Source: Micromonospora echinaurantiaca (GTDB lineage Bacteria > Actinomycetota > Actinomycetes > Mycobacteriales > Micromonosporaceae). From it: a stretch of 64,000 nt of DNA. The stretch covers positions 2,058,501 to 2,122,500 of the forward strand of contig NZ_LT607750.1 in the NCBI RefSeq assembly GCF_900090235.1. Direction: 5' to 3'. Positions 61,219-64,000 of the stretch are shown piece after piece. The first letter of the stretch is position 1, and every line of letters starts with the position of its first letter. The position numbers were made by a program, and so were the translations under genes. The notes below the pieces were generated by a model. It saw nothing but the letters and a program-made list of their open reading frames with translations. It was not told where the DNA came from and did not search any database.

Positions 61219-61950
61219 ATGACCGGCTCGACCGCGGACGGCGGCGGCTACTCGGTGCGGGTGGAACGGCGCCGCCCTTCGCCCGTGCAGACTGCCGTGC
61301 TGCTCGCGGTGCCACTGCTCCTGCCCGCTGCGGGAGAGGCTGCCCTGTCCTCCGGCTTCGGTGAGTTCGGCGCGGCGTGGTCGGTCTGGTGGGACGGCCG
61401 GTCGGCGAGCCAGGAGCCGCTGTGGGGACACACCGTGATGTGGTGGGCGCGGGTCGGCAAGCTGTTGCAGTTCGCCGCCGGTCTGGTGGTCCTGCTCGAC
61501 CTGGTCGGGCCGGAGCGGCTCAGGAGCGCGGGCCGGCGGCTGTCGGCCAGCTACGCCGAGGCCCGACGACTCGCCACGGCGATGCGTCCCGAGATCAAGC
61601 GGACGCTGCCGGCCGCCGTGCGGAGCGCCATGGCGCAGGTCCTGCTGGTCGCCAACGTCGGCCTGGCCATCCTGGTCGCCGCCCAGTGGGCGACCGTCCG
61701 GCAGAATCCCGCCCTGCTGGCGCCGCTCGCCGTCTCGGTGGTGGCGTTCGGGGTGCTCCTCCTGATTGGCGGGCCGGCGGTGCAGTACGGCGTGCGGATG
61801 CCGTTCATCGGCCTGTTCTGGCTGCTGGCCACACTGATCCTGGCGCCGATCGCGGCGGTGCTGGACAACGCGAACCCCGGGCACCTGCTGCGCTGGCTCG
61901 GCGTCGGCTTCTTCGTCGCCGGCTTCACCCTCGACCTGCTCGGCTCGTAG
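61219..61950 (+). CDS. Hypothetical four- or five-helix membrane protein
   Basis: I do not recognise this 243-residue protein. After a basic lead it has hydrophobic segments at roughly 22-42, 68-92, 128-150, 160-185 and 195-243. Short conserved-looking stretches include FGAAWSVWWDGRSASQEPLWGHTVMWWARVG and AGFTLDLLG. The second segment carries a Trp-rich motif. No homologue family or catalytic motif is evident. The start ATG 61219 is preceded by a GAGG at 61204. About 300 bases before it hold only the hairpin. Confidence 0.65.
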   Translation: MTGSTADGGGYSVRVERRRPSPVQTAVLLAVPLLLPAAGEAALSSGFGEFGAAWSVWWDGRSASQEPLWGHTVMWWARVGKLLQFAAGLVVLLDLVGPERLRSAGRRLSASYAEARRLATAMRPEIKRTLPAAVRSAMAQVLLVANVGLAILVAAQWATVRQNPALLAPLAVSVVAFGVLLLIGGPAVQYGVRMPFIGLFWLLATLILAPIAAVLDNANPGHLLRWLGVGFFVAGFTLDLLGS

Positions 61951-61989
61951 CCGGCCGTTGCCCTCGCCACGGAGATCATTCTCGATAGC

Positions 61990-62352
61990 ATGTCGGTCGT
62001 GAACGAGGACGCGGAGCGACTGCTCGCCGCGCGGGAGCCGCGGGTCGCCGAGCTGGCCCGGAGCCTCTCCGCGCTGATCCTGGCGGTCTACCCGGAAGCC
62101 GTCGTCACGGTGGACGGAGGCGACATCGGGTTCGGCAGCGGCACCGGATACACCGGGCTGGTCTTCGTGGTGACACCGCACATCCGGCACGTCAACCTCG
62201 GCATCGCCGGGGGCGCGACGCTTCCCGACCCGGCTGGCCTCATGGCCGGCACCGGCAAGGTGCACCGGCACGTGCAGATTCGCCACGCCGACGACCTGGC
62301 ACGGCCGGAACTGCGCGAACTCATGGTCGCCGCGCTCGCCCGCCGGCACTGA
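61990..62352 (+). CDS. DUF1801-like small protein
   Basis: The 120-residue protein resembles YdhG/DUF1801 proteins: RVAELARSLSALILAVYPEAVVTVDGGDIGFGSG, then LVFVVTPHIRHVNLGIAGGATLPDP, with GLMAGTGKVHRHVQIRHADDLARPELRELMVAA. The fold binds small ligands in a few relatives, but the function is unknown. The start ATG 61990 has a second in-frame GTG at 61999. The 3' end overlaps the convergent gene below by 32 bases. Confidence 0.75.
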   Translation: MSVVNEDAERLLAAREPRVAELARSLSALILAVYPEAVVTVDGGDIGFGSGTGYTGLVFVVTPHIRHVNLGIAGGATLPDPAGLMAGTGKVHRHVQIRHADDLARPELRELMVAALARRH

Positions 62353-62656
62353 CCGGATCCGCCGTCGTCACGCCGCGAAGCACCGGGTCACCCGACGCGT
62401 TCACAGGGCGGGGTGCTGGGTGCCGGCGCAGGCCGGCGAGCTGGACGTAGACCTCGCGTCTGGCGGCCGCCTCGCCCCGGCGATTGAGGACGTAGCCGGT
62501 CAGCCAGACCCAGCCGGGGTACGTCGGCTGGCGCGAAACCGAGACGACGCGGAACCTCAGGGCGCGGTCTCCGGCGAACTGCACCGAGGCCCGGCCGTCG
62601 ACGAGAAGCAGGTCGCCGGGGGAGGGCACCCGGTCACCAGGGTCGCTCGTTGACAT
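62321..62656 (-). CDS. Small protein of unknown function
   Basis: This 111-residue protein (start MSTSDPGDRVPSPGD) has an N-terminal beta-rich part (VDGRASVQFAGDRALRFRVVSVSRQPTYPGWVWLTGYVLNR) and a basic tail (EVYVQLAGLRRHPAPRPV). No family match is clear. ATG 62656 is preceded by AGGAG, and the start overlaps the DivIVA-like stop by 23 bases. The two genes are probably co-transcribed. The 3' end overlaps the gene on the other strand by 32 bases, so its last residues are less certain. Confidence 0.6.
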   Translation of the reverse strand: MSTSDPGDRVPSPGDLLLVDGRASVQFAGDRALRFRVVSVSRQPTYPGWVWLTGYVLNRRGEAAARREVYVQLAGLRRHPAPRPVNASGDPVLRGVTTADPVSAGGRARRP

Positions 62657-62927
62657 GGTGCTCCTGCGGTGGCCGGCACTCCCGGGCGTGCATCGTCTGC
62701 CAGTCGCGCAGCGCCCGCTTGATCCGGTCGTTCTCCTGACTGAGCAGCCGCACGGCCTCGTTGAGGGCGGCCAGTTCGTCGGCCACCCGGGCCTGGAACT
62801 CGCGTACCTCCAGCGGGTCGACGCCACGCCGGCACGCGGCGAACGCGCGGGTCCGCACCTCGTGCGGCGTCAACCGGCCCGGATAGCCGGCCGGGTAGGG
62901 CTGTCCACCCCGATACAGCTGAGCCAC
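62634..62927 (-). CDS. DivIVA-like small coiled-coil protein
   Basis: This 97-residue protein starts YRGGQPYPAGYPGRLTPHEVRTRAFA (GTG 62927, GGAGGGG just upstream) and continues as a heptad-patterned coiled coil EVREFQARVADELAALNEAVRLLSQENDRIKRALRD. The N-terminal pattern 'LTphEV...F' resembles the DivIVA membrane-binding domain. It is shorter than polar-growth DivIVA, so it may be a small scaffold or partner. It is divergent from a frameshifted GntR gene and shares a palindrome with it. Confidence 0.7.
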   Translation of the reverse strand: MAQLYRGGQPYPAGYPGRLTPHEVRTRAFAACRRGVDPLEVREFQARVADELAALNEAVRLLSQENDRIKRALRDWQTMHARECRPPQEHHVNERPW

Positions 62928-63026
62928 GACGATCCCCTCCAAAGCAGGCGGAAGCACCAAGGGCATGCGCGGGTGGGTCGGGACGGGCAGGCGCACCCGC
63001 CCCGACCAGGGAATGAGCCGAACTCG

Positions 63027-63135
63027 TTGCCACGCGAGGACCGGCCCGGAGTCAACATATCTAGATAAGTCAGATGAGTCAACGTCGCTTGTTAGGCGCG
63101 TCGCGGTGTGATCGAATCGGATTGCCACGCGAGGA
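63027..63135. repeat. Direct repeat TTGCCACGCGAGGA
   Basis: The 14-base sequence TTGCCACGCGAGGA occurs at 63027-63040 and exactly again at 63122-63135, in the same orientation, 95 bases apart. The second copy includes the ribosome site of the GntR gene. The first lies in the gap behind the DivIVA-like gene. It may mark a small duplication in the regulatory region. Confidence 0.65.
63058..63067. promoter_or_regulatory. GntR operator candidate
   Basis: TATCTAGATA is a perfect palindrome (63058-63067) between the divergent DivIVA-like and GntR genes, in an AT-rich patch that probably holds one or both promoters. GntR proteins often bind such small palindromes. Binding by this particular protein is inferred, and the gene is frameshifted. 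Confidence 0.45.
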
Positions 63136-63140
63136 GTGCC

Positions 63141-63379
63141 ATGCGAGAAGTGCCGGATTACTGGCGCATCGCCGACGATGTGATCGCCGACGTCAAAGCC
63201 AGGAGATTGAAGCCGGGGACAGGTTGCCCTCAATTGCCGAGCTGCGCGACAGGTATGGGGTCAGCCACGGAACTGTGCAGATGTCGTATGCCCGGCTGGA
63301 GGCGCTACGGGTGATCCGGCGACAGCAGGGCAAGGGTGTCTTCGTCACCGACCCCAAGACCTGGATGCGCGAGCCCTGA
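63141..63379 (+). pseudogene. GntR family regulator with a one-base frameshift
   Basis: The N-terminus MREVPDYWRIADDVIADVKARRLKPG (ATG 63141, GAGGAG upstream) reads in one frame. The continuation GDRLPSIAELRDRYGVSHGTVQMSYARLEALRVI lies in another, and the two together give an ordinary GntR winged-helix domain. A single missing G in the run at 63215-63218 (four G where five would restore the frame) explains it. The joined protein would be about 79 residues, a short GntR regulator of the kind seen beside actinomycete DivIVA-type genes. It may be a true mutation or a sequencing error. Confidence 0.75.
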
Positions 63380-63391
63380 ACGTCGGGTTCT

Positions 63392-63454
63392 TGATCGTCT
63401 GATGGTGAGCAGGTGGAAACCGTCTTGCGGGACCTGCTGGGGATCAGACGATCA
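63392..63454 (+). terminator. Long interrupted hairpin after the GntR gene
   Basis: TGATCGTCTGAT (63392-63403) pairs exactly with ATCAGACGATCA (63443-63454). Inside it AGCAGGT (63408-63414) pairs with ACCTGCT (63432-63438), separated by a four-base internal loop. It starts 13 bases after the GntR stop and probably ends that transcript. The remaining 63455-63566 holds no further gene I can support. Confidence 0.65.
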
Positions 63455-63566
63455 CGGGTTTCCATAGCACGAGCCGCGGTTGCTTGGGGTGGCGTCCACA
63501 GGGGGTTGTGGTGTCCACAGCGGGAGGGTGTGGGGTCGCTGGGGAGGTGGGCGCGGGGGCACGGTC

Positions 63567-64000
63567 GTGCGGGTGAACGACGTGCTTCAGCGACTGGTCG
63601 AGCGGAGCGGTGGAGTGGTCACCTGGGAGGCCGCGCTGCGGGTGACCCCGCCCTGGGCGTTGCAGGACGCCTGCCGCTCGGGTCGCCTGCTCCGGCTGCT
63701 GCCCGGGGTCTACGTGGACGCGCGACTGGTGGACGGCGTCGGGGGGCCACCGCTACGCCGCGTCGAGCCGGCGCTGGCGCGCCGGGCGGCGCTGGCGTAC
63801 GCGGGCGGGCGGGGCGCCCTGAGTCACCTCACCGCGCTCGACGTGTGGGGACTGCGTCGGCAGCCGGCGGGCGAGCCGGTGCACGTCGAGGTGCCCGCGG
63901 AGTGCGGAATCCGTAGCCGGGAGCAGGTGGTGGTGCATCACCGCAGGGGTTTCGCTGTCGGGCCCCCGCACGTGGTGGTGCGGGGCGGCGAGGCGGTGAC
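63567..64000 (+). CDS. AbiEi-like (type IV antitoxin domain) protein, 5' part
   Basis: The open frame from GTG 63567 runs to the window edge without a stop, giving about 144 residues. It begins VNDVLQRLVERSGGVVTWEAALRVTPPWALQDACRSGRLLRLLPGVYVDA. This winged-helix arrangement, followed by RRAALAYAGGRGALSHLTALDVWGL, is the N-terminal pattern of AbiEi-like/type IV TA antitoxin proteins and related DUF559-bearing actinobacterial proteins. A C-terminal nuclease-like or AbiEi domain would lie outside. GTG 63573 is the alternative start. A partner toxin gene would be past base 64000. Confidence 0.7.
   Translation, partial: MRVNDVLQRLVERSGGVVTWEAALRVTPPWALQDACRSGRLLRLLPGVYVDARLVDGVGGPPLRRVEPALARRAALAYAGGRGALSHLTALDVWGLRRQPAGEPVHVEVPAECGIRSREQVVVHHRRGFAVGPPHVVVRGGEAV

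Noticed and set aside
1..64000. Mobile elements, phage or integrative genes
   Set aside because: No transposase, integrase, terminase or conjugation protein was recognised; the repeats seen are short and do not bound inserts.

Overview
The window is very GC-rich, almost gap-free coding DNA with many GTG starts and GTGA/ATGA stop-start overlaps. An SCO5389-family gene, a DUF6230/DUF6114 pair and a two-component-like thioredoxin-reductase fusion all point to an actinomycete. The closest fit by style and content is Micromonosporaceae, probably Micromonospora; this is inferred from gene content, as no rRNA or other phylogenetic marker is present. I found no transposase, integrase, CRISPR array, tRNA or rRNA.

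Layout. 1-2.8 kb: an FtsX-type permease (cut by the window edge), its ATPase and a PadR regulator. 2.9-6.4 kb: a GNAT acetyltransferase, a solo TOPRIM protein, a secreted CBM2-GH18 chitinase and a Phd-like protein. 6.5-7.8 kb: a divergent SDR/MerR pair. 7.8-10.9 kb: molybdate uptake modCBA with a TOBE regulator. 11-14.4 kb: an SCO5389-family gene behind a Zur-like palindrome, smpB, and a LysR/dehydrogenase/RidA group. 14.4-23.3 kb: a large membrane protein with a lipase-like GHSHG motif, a receiver-thioredoxin-reductase fusion coupled to a cNMP-binding histidine kinase, an ABC exporter and an aldo/keto reductase with a MerR-type promoter. 23.3-32 kb: a candidate poly-gamma-glutamate (PGA) locus (pgsB, pgsC, NlpC/P60 hydrolase, gamma-glutamyltransferase, C39-like peptidase, and a two-module receptor-like membrane protein in place of pgsA). 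32.5-37.7 kb: DUF6230/DUF6114/secreted protein trio, kptA, NUDIX, SRPBCC/ArsR and TMEM175-type channel. 37.7-46.7 kb: a carbohydrate-uptake operon (GH1, two permeases, binding protein), a divergent ROK regulator and a two-CBM beta-helix protein. 46.7-51.8 kb: two mirror-image operons, each an SCP2-like gene coupled to a GDE_N-type debranching enzyme, around mirrored operators. 51.9-57.5 kb: an ECF sigma factor with DUF6596 tail, a carboxylate-amine ligase and an NAGGN-type amidotransferase. 57.5-60.9 kb: a TetR-Hin-HTH fusion regulator and an ABC-2 exporter. 61-64 kb: small genes, including a DivIVA-like protein divergent from a frameshifted GntR regulator, and an AbiEi-like gene running off the edge.

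The regions most worth a second look are the atypical PGA locus, the mirrored SCP2/debranching operons, the redox-signalling fusion pair and the glucan-type locus with an unassigned beta-helix enzyme candidate. Several regulatory claims rest on exact palindromes read directly from the sequence; regulator-site pairings are inferred from proximity.
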